Assembly: GCF_041890415.1 (NCBI RefSeq)
Contig: NZ_CP169056.1
Location: forward strand, 2,294,001-2,358,000
From: Pseudoxanthomonas koreensis_A
GTDB lineage: Bacteria > Pseudomonadota > Gammaproteobacteria > Xanthomonadales > Xanthomonadaceae
Direction of reading: 5' to 3'
Length of the DNA: 64,000 bases
Of this stretch, positions 17,666-26,743 are shown piece after piece (position 1 is the stretch's first letter; the number at the start of each line of letters is the position of its first letter). The notes below the pieces were generated by a model, which worked only from the letters and a program-made list of their open reading frames with translations, was not told where the DNA came from and made no database searches. Position numbers and translations under genes: made by a program.

Positions 17666-18379
17666 TCATGGCCCGCCCTCCTCGTGCAGCAGCCCGTCGC
17701 GCATCACCACGATGCGGTCCGCATGCGCGGCCACCTCGGCATCGTGGGTGATCAGGATCACCGTGTGGCCGTCTTCGCGCAGGCGCTTGAACAGGGCCAG
17801 GATCTCCTCGCCGGTGCGGCTGTCCAGCGCGCCGGTGGGCTCGTCGGCCAGCAGGATCGGCGGCGCGTTGATCAGCGCCCGGGCAATGGCCACGCGCTGC
17901 TGCTGGCCACCGGACAACTCACTGGGCCGGTGCCCGCCGCGGTCGGCCAGGCCCACCGAGGCCAGGGCCTGGCGCGCACGCTGCTCGCGCTCGGCCGGCG
18001 GTACCCGGGCATAGCCCAGCGGCATCGCCACGTTCTCCAGCGCGCTCATGCGCGGCAACAGGTGGAAGCCCTGGAACACGAAGCCGATCTTGTCCCGGCG
18101 TAGGCGCGCCAACGCCTCCGCGTCCAGCAGCGCCACATCCATGCCGTCGCAGCGGTAGCTGCCGGCGGTGGGCGTATCCAGGCAGCCGATCAGGTTCATC
18201 AGGGTGGACTTGCCCGACCCCGATGGCCCCATGATCGCCAGGAACTCGCCGGCCTCCACTCGCAGGTCCACCCCGTCCAGCGCAATCACCTCGGCCTGGG
18301 TGCCGGCGGCGTAGACCTTGCGCAGGCCGCGGATGTCGATCACCGGCACCGGCACGGCAGCCGAAGGCAGGGCCGTCAT
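17666..18379 (-). CDS. MacB-type ABC transporter ATPase
   Basis: A 237-residue nucleotide-binding subunit. Walker A is GPSGSGKST, the Q-loop is in GFVFQGFHLLPRM, the signature is LSGGQQQR, Walker B is ILLADEPTGALD and the switch His is in ITHDAEV. The LolD/MacB-like subgroup pairs with FtsX-type permeases, and that permease follows. Its ATG overlaps the stop of the membrane-fusion gene by four bases, so the genes are translationally linked. Confidence 0.92.
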   Translation of the reverse strand: MTALPSAAVPVPVIDIRGLRKVYAAGTQAEVIALDGVDLRVEAGEFLAIMGPSGSGKSTLMNLIGCLDTPTAGSYRCDGMDVALLDAEALARLRRDKIGFVFQGFHLLPRMSALENVAMPLGYARVPPAEREQRARQALASVGLADRGGHRPSELSGGQQQRVAIARALINAPPILLADEPTGALDSRTGEEILALFKRLREDGHTVILITHDAEVAAHADRIVVMRDGLLHEEGGP

Positions 18380-19932
18380 CCGCGCGCGCGCTCGCCGGTG
18401 ATGATGACGTCGCCCTCCTGCAGGCCACCGCCGGACACCTCGGTGCTGCTGCCGTCGCTGGAGCCGATCCGCACCATCACCGGCTGCGGCTGGCCATCCA
18501 CCAGCCGGTAGAGGGTGGCGCGACGTGCATTGACCAGTGCGGCCAATGCAGCGTCCCAGCGCGCCTTGCGTGGATCGTCCAGGCTGGCGCGGAACTCGGC
18601 GAAATCCTCCTTCATGCGCGCGGCCATGCGCTGGCGCACCTGCGATTCGATGTTGGCGTTGCCACCACCCGGCGCAGCCCCGCCCGGCGGCCCGAAGCCG
18701 CCACGGCCACCAGCACCGCCCTGCGGGCCACTGGCGCGACGCGCGTCCTGGCGCTGGCGCAGCGCGGCCAGGGCCTGCTCGAAGCGGGCCTGCTGCTCGG
18801 CGCTGGGCTGAAGCTCGGCCACCGCGCGCGCCAGGTCGTCGGCCAGGCCCTCGCCGGAACGGCGCGGGCCGCCACCGACTGCCGGACCGGTGGCAGCACC
18901 GGTGGCCGGCTTGTAGCGCAGTGCGGCGTTGGACACCTTGAGCACGTCATCGCGGCGCGCGACCTCGATCTCGGCATTGACCGTCAGCCCCGGCAACAAG
19001 GTGCCGTCGCTGTTGTCCACGTTCACCACCACCGGGTAGGTGACCACGTTGTTGGTGGTGGTGGCAGCCAGCCGCACCTGCTGCACCTGGCCACGGAACT
19101 GGCGGTCGGGAAAGGCGTCGGCAGTGAAGGCCACCGTCTGCCCCTGCTGCACCTGGCCGATGTCGGCCTCGTCCACCGCCAGCTCGATCTTCATCTGCGA
19201 CAGATCCTCGGCGATGGTGAACAGTTCCGGCGCCTGCAGGCTGGCGGCCACGGTCTGCCCGGGCTCGATGCTGCGGGTCAGGACCACGCCATCCACCGGC
19301 GAGCGGATCACCGTGCGATCCAGGTTGACCTGGGTGGTCCGGGTGGACGCGGTCTGCTGGCGGATCTGGGCCTGGGCCGAGGCGACCTGGGCATTGGCCT
19401 GGTCCAGCGCGGCGCGGGCCAGGTCCACGTCGCTGCGTGCCACCAGCTGGCGCTGGACCAGTTCGGCCTTGCGCCGGTAATCGAGCTCGGCATTGCGCTG
19501 GCTGGCCAGGGCCTGGTTGAGGCTGGCGCGGGCACTGGCGACCTGGGCGTTGCCCTGTTCGATCTGTGCCTCGTAGGTCTTCGGATCGATCCTGGCCAGC
19601 ACCTGGCCGCGTGTCACCTGGTCGTTGAAATCCACCAGCACCTCGAGCACCTGGCCTGAAATCTGGCTGCCGACGGTCACCGTGGAGATCGCGCTGAGGG
19701 TGCCGGTGGAGGAGATCGCCACGCGGATCGCGCCGCGCTCGACCGAGGTCGTGCGCCACGCGTCAGCGCTGCCGGCGGCGCGCTGCTTGAGCCAGTAGCC
19801 GGTGCCGGCCACGGCCAGCGCCAGCACTACCAGGGCAATGAGGACACGCGGCAACCACGCACGCGCACGGGAAGACTGCGGGGGACGGGCTGGGCTCATG
19901 CGCTGGCGGTGATCGGCAGGGTGGTCATGCAT
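18376..19932 (-). CDS. MacA-type periplasmic adaptor (membrane fusion) protein
   Basis: A roughly 518-residue RND/MacA-like adaptor linking the permease to an outer-membrane channel. One N-terminal anchor helix (VLIALVVLALAVAGTGYWL), a split lipoyl domain (VGSQISGQVLEVLVDFNDQV and SPVDGVVLTRSIEPGQTV), a long alpha-hairpin rich in Ala/Gln (residues about 115-185) and a beta-barrel are visible. Odd feature: a Gly/Pro-rich insertion with a RQDARRASGPQGGAGGRGG stretch near residues 390-425, not normal for MacA. A start at 19899 (MSPARPP) is also likely. No outer-membrane factor gene lies nearby. Confidence 0.87.
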   Translation of the reverse strand: MHDHPADHRQRMSPARPPQSSRARAWLPRVLIALVVLALAVAGTGYWLKQRAAGSADAWRTTSVERGAIRVAISSTGTLSAISTVTVGSQISGQVLEVLVDFNDQVTRGQVLARIDPKTYEAQIEQGNAQVASARASLNQALASQRNAELDYRRKAELVQRQLVARSDVDLARAALDQANAQVASAQAQIRQQTASTRTTQVNLDRTVIRSPVDGVVLTRSIEPGQTVAASLQAPELFTIAEDLSQMKIELAVDEADIGQVQQGQTVAFTADAFPDRQFRGQVQQVRLAATTTNNVVTYPVVVNVDNSDGTLLPGLTVNAEIEVARRDDVLKVSNAALRYKPATGAATGPAVGGGPRRSGEGLADDLARAVAELQPSAEQQARFEQALAALRQRQDARRASGPQGGAGGRGGFGPPGGAAPGGGNANIESQVRQRMAARMKEDFAEFRASLDDPRKARWDAALAALVNARRATLYRLVDGQPQPVMVRIGSSDGSSTEVSGGGLQEGDVIITGERARG

Positions 19933-19988
19933 CGGTTAACGCACCGCCATCGCCGCGGTTGACAGCACCACGACCACGAGGCGCCACG

Positions 19989-21299
19989 CTATGCCGGCAC
20001 GTCCGCGCCGGGCGCCGGCCCGACACCGGACCCGAAGTGGATCCGCGCCGTGGTCCCGCGGTCGGGCGTACTCATCAGGTCCACCTGCCAGCCGAATCGC
20101 TCGCACAGCCTGCGCACGATCGACAGCCCCAGGCCAGTGCCCTGCGGCCGTTCCGGCGCGCCGCGATAGAAAGGCTCGAACGCATTGTCCAGGGTTTCCT
20201 GGGACATGCCGATGCCGCTGTCGCTGATCGTCACCTCGGCGGCATCGACGACCACGCGCACCTGGCCGCGGTCGGTGTAGTGGCAGGCGTTGCGCAGCAG
20301 GTTGCCCAGCACCACGTGCAGGACCCGTGGCGGTGCGAACAGCATTGGCTGGCGCTGGCAGTCCACTTCCACCTTCACCGGCTTGTCGCCCAGCAGCAGG
20401 CGTGCGTTGTCTACTTCCTGCTCGACCACCTCGCACACCTGGAACCATTCGCTCTGCGGTGCCACGTCCGGCTCGCGCGCAAGGATCAGGAAGGCATCGA
20501 CCACCGCCTCCATGTCGCGGCCGGCGCGCTGGATCCGCTGCACGCCGCGCGCAACCCGCGGGGCCAGGCTGTCGTCGGACAGGATCACGTCCGATGCCAT
20601 GCGGATCACGGTCAGCGGCGTGCGCAGTTCGTGGCTGGCGTGGCGGGTGAAATTGCGTTCGCGCGAGACATGCGCCTGGACCCGCTCGCCCAGCGCGTGC
20701 AGGGCCTGGGCCAGTTGCCGCGCCTCGCCCTGCACGTCGGCAGGCAGGCGCTCCGGGGCAAGCTCGGCCACGTCCGGCCGGCGCGGGTCCCAGCGCCCGA
20801 CCAGGCGCGCCAGCCACGCCACCGGCGACACCAGCCGTTGCGAGGAGCGGTAGGTGAACCAGGTCGCGCCGTAGATGGCGAACAGCGCCAGCATCGCCGG
20901 CAGTACCGCGAACCACAGCGCGGCGCGGGTGGCCTGGCTGCGCAGGAAGACCAGGTACAGGGTGCCGGCCTGCTGGCGGTCCACCCACACCAGTTGCCCG
21001 TCTTCCTCCAGGTCGTGGAAACCGGGCTCCAGCTCACGCAGGCCGGCCGGCAGCGACAGGCTGGAATAGCCCGTTTCCACCAGGTAGCCACGCAGGTTGT
21101 AGGTGTTGGGCGGCGGCTGCACCGGCGAGGCCTGGTGCAGTTGCCAGTAGTGCTGGGCTTCGTCCTGCAGGGTCTTCTGGATGAAGCTGTACTTGAACAG
21201 GATCGCAACCACGTAGAACGCGACCACGATCGCCAGGCTCGCCATCACCACCTGCAGGATGAAGGCGATACGGATCTTGCGGGGCAGGCCGTGTGGCAT
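19989..21299 (-). CDS. Sensor histidine kinase
   Basis: An inner-membrane kinase of about 436 residues. Two membrane segments (about residues 9-32 and 130-148) flank a periplasmic sensor of about 95 residues. The H-box is HASHELRTPLTVIRM, then the N-box NLLRNACHYTD, G1 SDSGIGM, and G2 GTGLGLSIV. The paired regulator gene lies 140 bases upstream and the efflux genes 56 bases downstream on the same strand, so it probably controls or shares the MacAB-like operon. The signal is unknown. A start at 21308 adds three residues. Confidence 0.9.
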   Translation of the reverse strand: MPHGLPRKIRIAFILQVVMASLAIVVAFYVVAILFKYSFIQKTLQDEAQHYWQLHQASPVQPPPNTYNLRGYLVETGYSSLSLPAGLRELEPGFHDLEEDGQLVWVDRQQAGTLYLVFLRSQATRAALWFAVLPAMLALFAIYGATWFTYRSSQRLVSPVAWLARLVGRWDPRRPDVAELAPERLPADVQGEARQLAQALHALGERVQAHVSRERNFTRHASHELRTPLTVIRMASDVILSDDSLAPRVARGVQRIQRAGRDMEAVVDAFLILAREPDVAPQSEWFQVCEVVEQEVDNARLLLGDKPVKVEVDCQRQPMLFAPPRVLHVVLGNLLRNACHYTDRGQVRVVVDAAEVTISDSGIGMSQETLDNAFEPFYRGAPERPQGTGLGLSIVRRLCERFGWQVDLMSTPDRGTTARIHFGSGVGPAPGADVPA

Positions 21300-21437
21300 C
21301 GTGCGCAATCAGTGCAGGGGCGACCGAGTGTAGGCAACAGCACATCGTTGCTTCGTGAGCGACGACGCTGGATGGCACCTTCCCCGTGTGGCGGCGTTGA
21401 CCGCCATTCATCCCCCTTGCTGGTAATGGAGCGCGCG

Positions 21438-22157
21438 TCAGTTGGCCGTCACCGGCTGGCCGATGTCGGCGACCCGGTAACCGGCACTCTGCACGGTATG
21501 CAGCAGCGGCCGGTCGAACGGCTTGTCGATGACCTTGCGCAGGTTGTACAGGTGACTGCGCAGGGTATCCGAATCGGGCAGGCTGTTGCCCCAGATCTCG
21601 CGTTCGATCTCCTGGCGGCTGACCACCCGCGGCGACTCGCGCATCAGGATGGTCAGCAGCTTCAGGCCGATCGGCGAGAGCTGCAGCTCGATGCCGCCAC
21701 GGGTCACGCGCATGCTCACCGGGTCCAGCACCAGGTCGGCCACGGTCAGCACTTCCGAGCCGACCTGGCGGCGTTCACGCCGGATCAGGGCACGCAGGCG
21801 CGCTTCCAGCTCCTGGATGGCGAACGGCTTGGTCAGGTAATCGTCGGCGCCGTGGCCCAGGCCGGTGAGCTTGTCATCCAGCGTGTCGCGCGCGGTCAGC
21901 ATCAGCACCGGCGTGGACTTGCGCGCATCGCTGCGCAGCCGCCGGCACACCTCGATGCCGTCCAGGCGCGGCAGCATCAGGTCCAGGATCACCGCGTCGT
22001 AGCTGTTCTCGGCGGCCAGGCGGTAGCCGTCCAGGCCATCGGCAGCGTAGTCGACCTCGAAGCCCCGGCTTTCCAGATATTCGCCGATCATCTCCGAAAT
22101 GTTGCGGTTGTCCTCGACTACCAGGACCAACCCCGAGGTTTCTTTGCCTTGCCGCAT
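21438..22157 (-). CDS. OmpR/PhoB family response regulator
   Basis: A 239-residue two-domain regulator. The receiver domain has the acidic pocket in VLVVEDNRN, the phosphorylated Asp in VILDLMLPRLDG, and the Lys in YLTKPF. A winged-helix domain follows (LLTILMRESPRVVSRQEIE, then DTLRSHLYNLRKVID). The ATG at 22157 fits the family N-terminus; a start at 22193 is open. It precedes the histidine kinase on the same strand, forming a two-component pair upstream of the efflux genes. Confidence 0.92.
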   Translation of the reverse strand: MRQGKETSGLVLVVEDNRNISEMIGEYLESRGFEVDYAADGLDGYRLAAENSYDAVILDLMLPRLDGIEVCRRLRSDARKSTPVLMLTARDTLDDKLTGLGHGADDYLTKPFAIQELEARLRALIRRERRQVGSEVLTVADLVLDPVSMRVTRGGIELQLSPIGLKLLTILMRESPRVVSRQEIEREIWGNSLPDSDTLRSHLYNLRKVIDKPFDRPLLHTVQSAGYRVADIGQPVTAN

Positions 22158-22231
22158 GTCCCGCTCCGTGCTGTTTTCAGGTTTGTGAAACATGCAGGAG
22201 CCCCGGTGGATGGCGTGTGAAGAAGCCGCCA

Positions 22232-22263
22232 TCGTGGTCGCCGGCCGGGGCCGGCACCTACAG
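22232..22263 (-). repeat. REP sequence whose GTAG foot contains the tesA stop
   Basis: On the minus strand it reads GTAGGTGCCGG, then CCGGCGACC after a short loop. The TAG of the GTAG foot (22258-22260) is the stop codon of tesA. Same orientation as tesA. Confidence 0.8.
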
Positions 22264-22920
22264 GAGCGGCTCCAGCGCCGGCCAGACGTTCTCCAGCAGG
22301 TGCGGCTGGGCCGCGGCCGTGGGGTGCAGGCCATCCGCCTGCATCATGCCGGCCTCCAGCGCCACGCCCTCCAGGAAGAAAGGCACCAGCGCCGCGCCAT
22401 GGCGTTCTGCGAGGTTTGCGTAGGTGCGGCGCAGGCGCTCGCGGTAGCCGGGGCCGTAGTTGGGCGGTACGTCGATGCCCAGCAACAGCACCCTGGCCCC
22501 CGATGCACTGGCCAACTCCAGCATCCGCTCCAGGTTGCCGGCCAGCTGCGCCGGGGCCAGGCCGCGCAGGGCATCGTTGCCGCCCAGTTCGACCACCAGT
22601 ACCGACGGGCGATGCTTTTCCAGCAGGGCCGGCAGCCGGGTCAGGGCGCCGGCGCTGGTTTCGCCGCTGATGCTGGCGTTGACCACCGCGCGCACGCGCG
22701 CCGGCTCGCGGCGCAGCCGCTGTTCCAGCAGGCTGACCCAGCCCGAGCCTCTGGGTATGTTGTGTTCCGCGCTCAGGCTGTCGCCCAGCACCAGCACCGG
22801 CCCGACCGGACCTTTGGCACGGGCGGCAGGCGCGGCCAGCAGCGACCCTGACATCATCAGCGCCACCAGCACGGCCACCATCAGGTGACCTGCGCGCCGC
22901 CACTTCCCGAATATCCGCAT
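22258..22920 (-). CDS. tesA: SGNH acyl-CoA thioesterase I / arylesterase
   Basis: A 220-residue secreted GDSL/SGNH hydrolase. A signal peptide (LMVAVLVALMMSGSLLAAPAA) precedes block I, VLGDSLSAEHNI, with nucleophile Ser48. The Gly and Asn blocks show as SISGETSAGA and ELGGND, and the catalytic Asp/His as DGLHP (Asp196, His199). In Escherichia coli TesA acts on acyl-CoAs and lysophospholipids in the periplasm. It is divergent from ybbA, the same order as in Escherichia coli, but here the two reading frames nearly touch. The stop TAG lies inside a REP. Confidence 0.9.
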   Translation of the reverse strand: MRIFGKWRRAGHLMVAVLVALMMSGSLLAAPAARAKGPVGPVLVLGDSLSAEHNIPRGSGWVSLLEQRLRREPARVRAVVNASISGETSAGALTRLPALLEKHRPSVLVVELGGNDALRGLAPAQLAGNLERMLELASASGARVLLLGIDVPPNYGPGYRERLRRTYANLAERHGAALVPFFLEGVALEAGMMQADGLHPTAAAQPHLLENVWPALEPLL

Positions 22921-22933
22921 TCCGGAGCCTCCC

Positions 22934-23647
22934 ATCGATATCCAGTCCAGTTCCAGCATAGCCACCGCCATCCAGGTCCGCGGCGTCGGCAAGTCCGCGA
23001 CCGGGCCCGAGGGCGAAGTACGCATTCTCGATGGCGTGGACCTCACCGTGGCTGAAGGCGACAGCGTGGCCATCGTCGGCGCGTCCGGATCGGGCAAGAC
23101 CACCCTGCTGGGCCTGCTGGCCGGCCTGGACCTGCCCAGCCGCGGCACCATCACCCTGGCCGGCGCACGCCTGGACACCCTGGACGAGGAGGCCCGCGCG
23201 GCCTTGCGTGCGCGCGAAGTGGGCTTCGTGTTCCAGAGTTTCCACCTGCTGCCCTCGCTGACCGCCGAGGAAAACGTGGCCCTGCCGCTGGAGCTGGCCG
23301 GGCGCGAGGATCCGGCACGGGTGCAGGAAGTGCTGGCGGCGGTGGGGCTGGAACATCGCCGCCGCCACCATCCACGCCAGCTCTCCGGTGGCGAGCAGCA
23401 GCGCGTGGCGCTGGCGCGCGCCTTTGTCGGCCGCCCGCGCATCCTGTTTGCCGACGAGCCGACCGGCAACCTCGACCAGGCCACCGGCCAGCAGGTCAGC
23501 CAGTTGTTGTTCGAGCTCAACCAGCGCAACGGCACCACCCTGGTGATGGTGACCCACGACCTGGCACTGGCGCGACGCTGCCACCACGTGCACCGCCTCG
23601 ACCGTGGCCGGCTGCAGCCGCTGGACGCGGGCGGGGACAACGCATGA
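22934..23647 (+). CDS. ybbA: YbbA-like ABC transporter ATPase, apparent non-canonical start
   Basis: ATPase subunit of an FtsX-type system: Walker A VGASGSGKTTLL, Q-loop VGFVFQSFHLLPSL, signature LSGGEQQR, Walker B ILFADEPTGNLD, and the His in VTHDLAL. The first ATG/GTG/TTG in frame is a GTG at 23036, but family-like sequence (AIQVRGVGKSATGPEGEVRI) already reads in frame for over 30 codons before it. Upstream there is only ATT (22919), ATC (22934) or ATA (22958). GGAG at 22924-22927 lies six bases before the ATC, so I place the start there with low certainty; from it the protein is about 237 residues. It overlaps the permease gene by four bases. Confidence 0.78.
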   Translation: MDIQSSSSIATAIQVRGVGKSATGPEGEVRILDGVDLTVAEGDSVAIVGASGSGKTTLLGLLAGLDLPSRGTITLAGARLDTLDEEARAALRAREVGFVFQSFHLLPSLTAEENVALPLELAGREDPARVQEVLAAVGLEHRRRHHPRQLSGGEQQRVALARAFVGRPRILFADEPTGNLDQATGQQVSQLLFELNQRNGTTLVMVTHDLALARRCHHVHRLDRGRLQPLDAGGDNA

Positions 23648-26130
23648 ACGTGGTCCGGCATGCGGCGCGGACGCTGCGCCGCGAGTTCATGGCCGGCGAC
23701 CTGTTGACCGTGTTCGCCGCGCTGGTGCTGGGCGTGGCGGCGATGACCGCGGTCGGCACCCTGGTGGATCGGGTGACCCTGGCCTTGACCGCCAGCGCAG
23801 CCGAAGTGATCGGCGGCGACCTGGGCGTGCAGGCCCGCGCCGAACCGCCCGCCGGCTTCGCCGAGCAGGCGCGCCAGCGCGGCCTGGCCATCGCCCACCG
23901 GGTGACCTTTCCCAGCGTGCTGTTCCACGGCGAGTCCAGCCTCATGGCGACCATCAAGGGCGTGGACGGCGCGCATCCGCTGCGCGGCCGCCTGCGGGTA
24001 GCGCGCGATGTCGCCGGGCTGCACGCCGAGGACGCTGGCGGCCCGCCGGCGGGCGAAGCCTATGCCGATCCGCGCCTGCTGGCCGGGCTTGGCGTGAGCA
24101 TCGGCGACACCATCGAACTGGGCGCCAGCCACGTGCGCATCACCCGGGTGCTGCTGTCCGAGCCGGATGCCTCCGGCGGACTGATGGAAATGGCGCCGCC
24201 GCTGCTCGTGCATCGCCACGACGTGGCCGCCGCCGGCCTGCTCGGCGCCGGCAGCCGCGCCTCCTACCGTTTGATGTTCGCCGGCCCGCCCGATGCAGTG
24301 GACGGCATGCGCCAGTGGCTGGAGCCGCAATTGCAACCCGGCCAGCGCCTGGTCGGGGTGGAGGATGCACAGCAGGGGCTGCGCGCCGCATTCGACCGCG
24401 CCGGCCGCTTTCTTGCGCTGGCGGCCTTGCTGGCGGTGCTGCTGGCTGGCGTGGCCACGGCCCTGGCCGCCAACCGCTTTGCCCTGCACCGGATCGACAC
24501 GGTGGCAATCCTGCGTTGCCTGGGCGCGCGCCAGCGCGACATCCTCGGCTCGCTTGCCCTGCAACTTGTCCTGCTGGCGATCCCCGCCTGCGCGCTGGGC
24601 ATCGGCTTGGGCATGCTGGCCCAGGTGGCACTGGTGGAAGCACTTGGCAACCTGGTGCCGGCACGCATGCCGTTGCCGCAGGCCACGCCGATGCTGGCCG
24701 GCGCGGGCATCGGCCTGCTGATCCTGTTCGGCTTCGGCCTGCCGCCGCTGCTGCGCCTGCGCGGGGTGCCGCCGATGCGCGTGCTCAACCGCAGTTTCGC
24801 CGCGCTGCCGGCGACCTCGCTGCTGGCATACGTGGCGGCACTGGCGGCCACCGTTGCGTTGACGGTGTACGCCACCGGCGACGTGCAACTGGCCGCGTGG
24901 GTGCTCGGTGGCCTGGCGGCGCTGGCGGTGATCGCCGCCGCTGCGGGCGCAGCGCTGCTGTGGCTGCTGGGACGGGTGCAGGCGCGCCTGCGCGGCGCCT
25001 GGCGGCTGGGCCTGGCGGCACTCACCCGTCGCCGCGGCCTGGCGGTGGTGCAACTGGTCGGCCTGTCGCTGTCGTTGTGCGCGCTGTTGCTGCTGGCGGT
25101 GATCGGCCCGGGCCTGCTCGGGCAGTGGCGCGACCGGCTGCCGGCGGACACGCCCAACCACTTCCTGCTCAACGTGCAGCGCGACCAGGCGCAGGCGGTG
25201 GACCAAGCGTTGCGCGGCCTGGGCGTGGCCGATCCGGACCTGCAACCGTTCGGCACCGGGCGGCTGCTGGCGATCAACGGAAAGCCGCCGCAGCGCGCGC
25301 AGGTGGACGAAGGCGACGACGGCAACGACGCCGACCGCCCGGTGAACTTCTCCTGGCGGCACGGCTTCCCGCCCGCCAACACCCTGCTGGAAGGCCAGTA
25401 CTGGGATGCCTCCAGCCGCGCCGACGAGGCGTCGCTGGAAGAGGGCTGGGCACGGCGCTACGGCATGTCGATCGGCGACACGTTGACCCTGCAACTGGGC
25501 GAGCAGGAGCGCACGTTCACCGTGACCAGCGTGCGCAAGGCCGACTGGGATTCGTTCCGGGTGAACTTCTTCGTGCTGCTCAACGCCGGCGCGGTGGGTG
25601 ATGCGCCCTACAACCTGATCTCCAGCTTCCACCTGCCTTCCGGCCGTACCGCGGCGCTGGCGCCGGTGGCGCGCCAGTTCCCCAATGTCTCGGTGCTGGA
25701 GATCGACGCGATCCTGGAACGGGTGCGCGAGGTGATCGAACGGGTGGCCCAGGCGGTGCAACTGGTGATGGGCTTCAGCCTGGCTGCCGGGGTGCTGGTG
25801 CTGCTGGCCGCGCTGCAGGCCACCGCCGGCGAGCGCCGCTACGACAGCGCGGTATTGCGCACCCTGGGCGCACGCCACGGCCAGTTGCGCGGCGCGGTGC
25901 TGGTGGAGTTCGGCGCGCTTGGCCTGTTGGCCGCGGTGCTGGCGGTCGCGGCGGCGGCACTGATCGGCGCGCTGGTCTCGCGCCAGTTGTTCGAACTGGC
26001 ACTGGCACCGCCATGGGTACCCCTGCTGGCCGGTGGTGCCGGCGGCGTGCTGCTGAGCCTGCTGGCCGGCTGGTCCGGCACCCGCAGCATCCTGCGCACC
26101 CCGCCGGTGCTGGCACTGCGCCAGGGGTGA
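23644..26130 (+). CDS. ybbP: YbbP-like ABC transporter permease
   Basis: An 828-residue inner-membrane protein with two FtsX-like modules. N-terminal helix near LLTVFAALVLGVAAMTAVGTL, then a periplasmic domain, then helices around residues 255-400 (AALLAVLLAGVATALAANRF and following), more helices near 395-490, a second periplasmic domain, and three C-terminal helices ending in STTRSILRTPP-like sequence (GTRSILRTPPVLALR). In Escherichia coli the YbbA-YbbP-TesA neighbourhood is conserved and suggests export or extraction of a lipid-like substrate handled by TesA; this is inference. Its ATG overlaps ybbA. Confidence 0.87.
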   Translation: MNVVRHAARTLRREFMAGDLLTVFAALVLGVAAMTAVGTLVDRVTLALTASAAEVIGGDLGVQARAEPPAGFAEQARQRGLAIAHRVTFPSVLFHGESSLMATIKGVDGAHPLRGRLRVARDVAGLHAEDAGGPPAGEAYADPRLLAGLGVSIGDTIELGASHVRITRVLLSEPDASGGLMEMAPPLLVHRHDVAAAGLLGAGSRASYRLMFAGPPDAVDGMRQWLEPQLQPGQRLVGVEDAQQGLRAAFDRAGRFLALAALLAVLLAGVATALAANRFALHRIDTVAILRCLGARQRDILGSLALQLVLLAIPACALGIGLGMLAQVALVEALGNLVPARMPLPQATPMLAGAGIGLLILFGFGLPPLLRLRGVPPMRVLNRSFAALPATSLLAYVAALAATVALTVYATGDVQLAAWVLGGLAALAVIAAAAGAALLWLLGRVQARLRGAWRLGLAALTRRRGLAVVQLVGLSLSLCALLLLAVIGPGLLGQWRDRLPADTPNHFLLNVQRDQAQAVDQALRGLGVADPDLQPFGTGRLLAINGKPPQRAQVDEGDDGNDADRPVNFSWRHGFPPANTLLEGQYWDASSRADEASLEEGWARRYGMSIGDTLTLQLGEQERTFTVTSVRKADWDSFRVNFFVLLNAGAVGDAPYNLISSFHLPSGRTAALAPVARQFPNVSVLEIDAILERVREVIERVAQAVQLVMGFSLAAGVLVLLAALQATAGERRYDSAVLRTLGARHGQLRGAVLVEFGALGLLAAVLAVAAAALIGALVSRQLFELALAPPWVPLLAGGAGGVLLSLLAGWSGTRSILRTPPVLALRQG

Positions 26131-26235
26131 GCGCAGGCCTGAGCATCCGCGCGCTCGAATGCCGCAACCCGTGCAGGTGCTCCAGGTCCCCGGCAGATGC
26201 CGCACGGACATGCGGAGCGGCAGGCAGGCCGGCGA

Positions 26236-26646
26236 TCATCCGTGCAGCGCCGTTCCCCGGGCCAGTGCAAAGCCTTCGTCAATCCAGCCGGTGATGCCGC
26301 CGGCCATCAGCTTGACCGGGCGCCCGAGCCCGGCCAGCCGCACGGCGGCCTTGGCTGCTCCATTGCAGTGCGGGCCGGCGCAATAGACCACGAACAGGCG
26401 ATCGGCCGGCCAGGGCGCGAACCTGGACTGGATGATCTTGCGGTGCGGCAGGCTGATGGCACCCGGCACGTGGCCGGCGGCATAGGCATCCGGCCCGCGC
26501 ACGTCGAGCAGGACGAAGCCCGGATCCGGCAGGGCCATGGCTGCGTGAACGTCCCAGCAGTCGGTCTCGAAGGCGAACTGGGCCTGGAAATGCGCGTGCG
26601 CCTGCTGCGGCGCCGCGGCGGCAATCCCGGTGACGGGGTTGGACAT
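26236..26646 (-). CDS. Rhodanese-like protein
   Basis: A 136-residue single rhodanese domain. The CH2A-like region is VLLDVRGPDAYAAGHVPGAI and the active-site Cys is in VYCAGPHCNGA (Cys89), followed by KAAVRLAGLGRPVKLMAGGI. The family transfers sulfur or acts as a thiol switch. It is divergent from an FtrA-like regulator gene 97 bases away; such pairs are common, and the regulator may control it. No signal peptide. Confidence 0.87.
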   Translation of the reverse strand: MSNPVTGIAAAAPQQAHAHFQAQFAFETDCWDVHAAMALPDPGFVLLDVRGPDAYAAGHVPGAISLPHRKIIQSRFAPWPADRLFVVYCAGPHCNGAAKAAVRLAGLGRPVKLMAGGITGWIDEGFALARGTALHG

Positions 26647-26743
26647 GATCTGGCCTGGCAGGTGGTGGCGTGCAGGTGATTGTGCCGAGCCACGGCGGCG
26701 GCGAGAATTGGCGGCGATGCCGATCTGCGATCAAATCCCGCCA

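Noticed and set aside
16315..17751. A 478-codon plus-strand frame opposite the MacB-type permease
   Set aside because: The His/Gln/Arg-rich translation is antisense to a gene with clear permease motifs.
22258..26211. A 1317-codon open frame on the minus strand across ybbA and ybbP
   Set aside because: Only its last 220 codons (tesA) resemble a protein. The rest is Gln/His/Arg/Ala-rich antisense of well-recognised ABC transporter genes, a common artefact in high-GC DNA.
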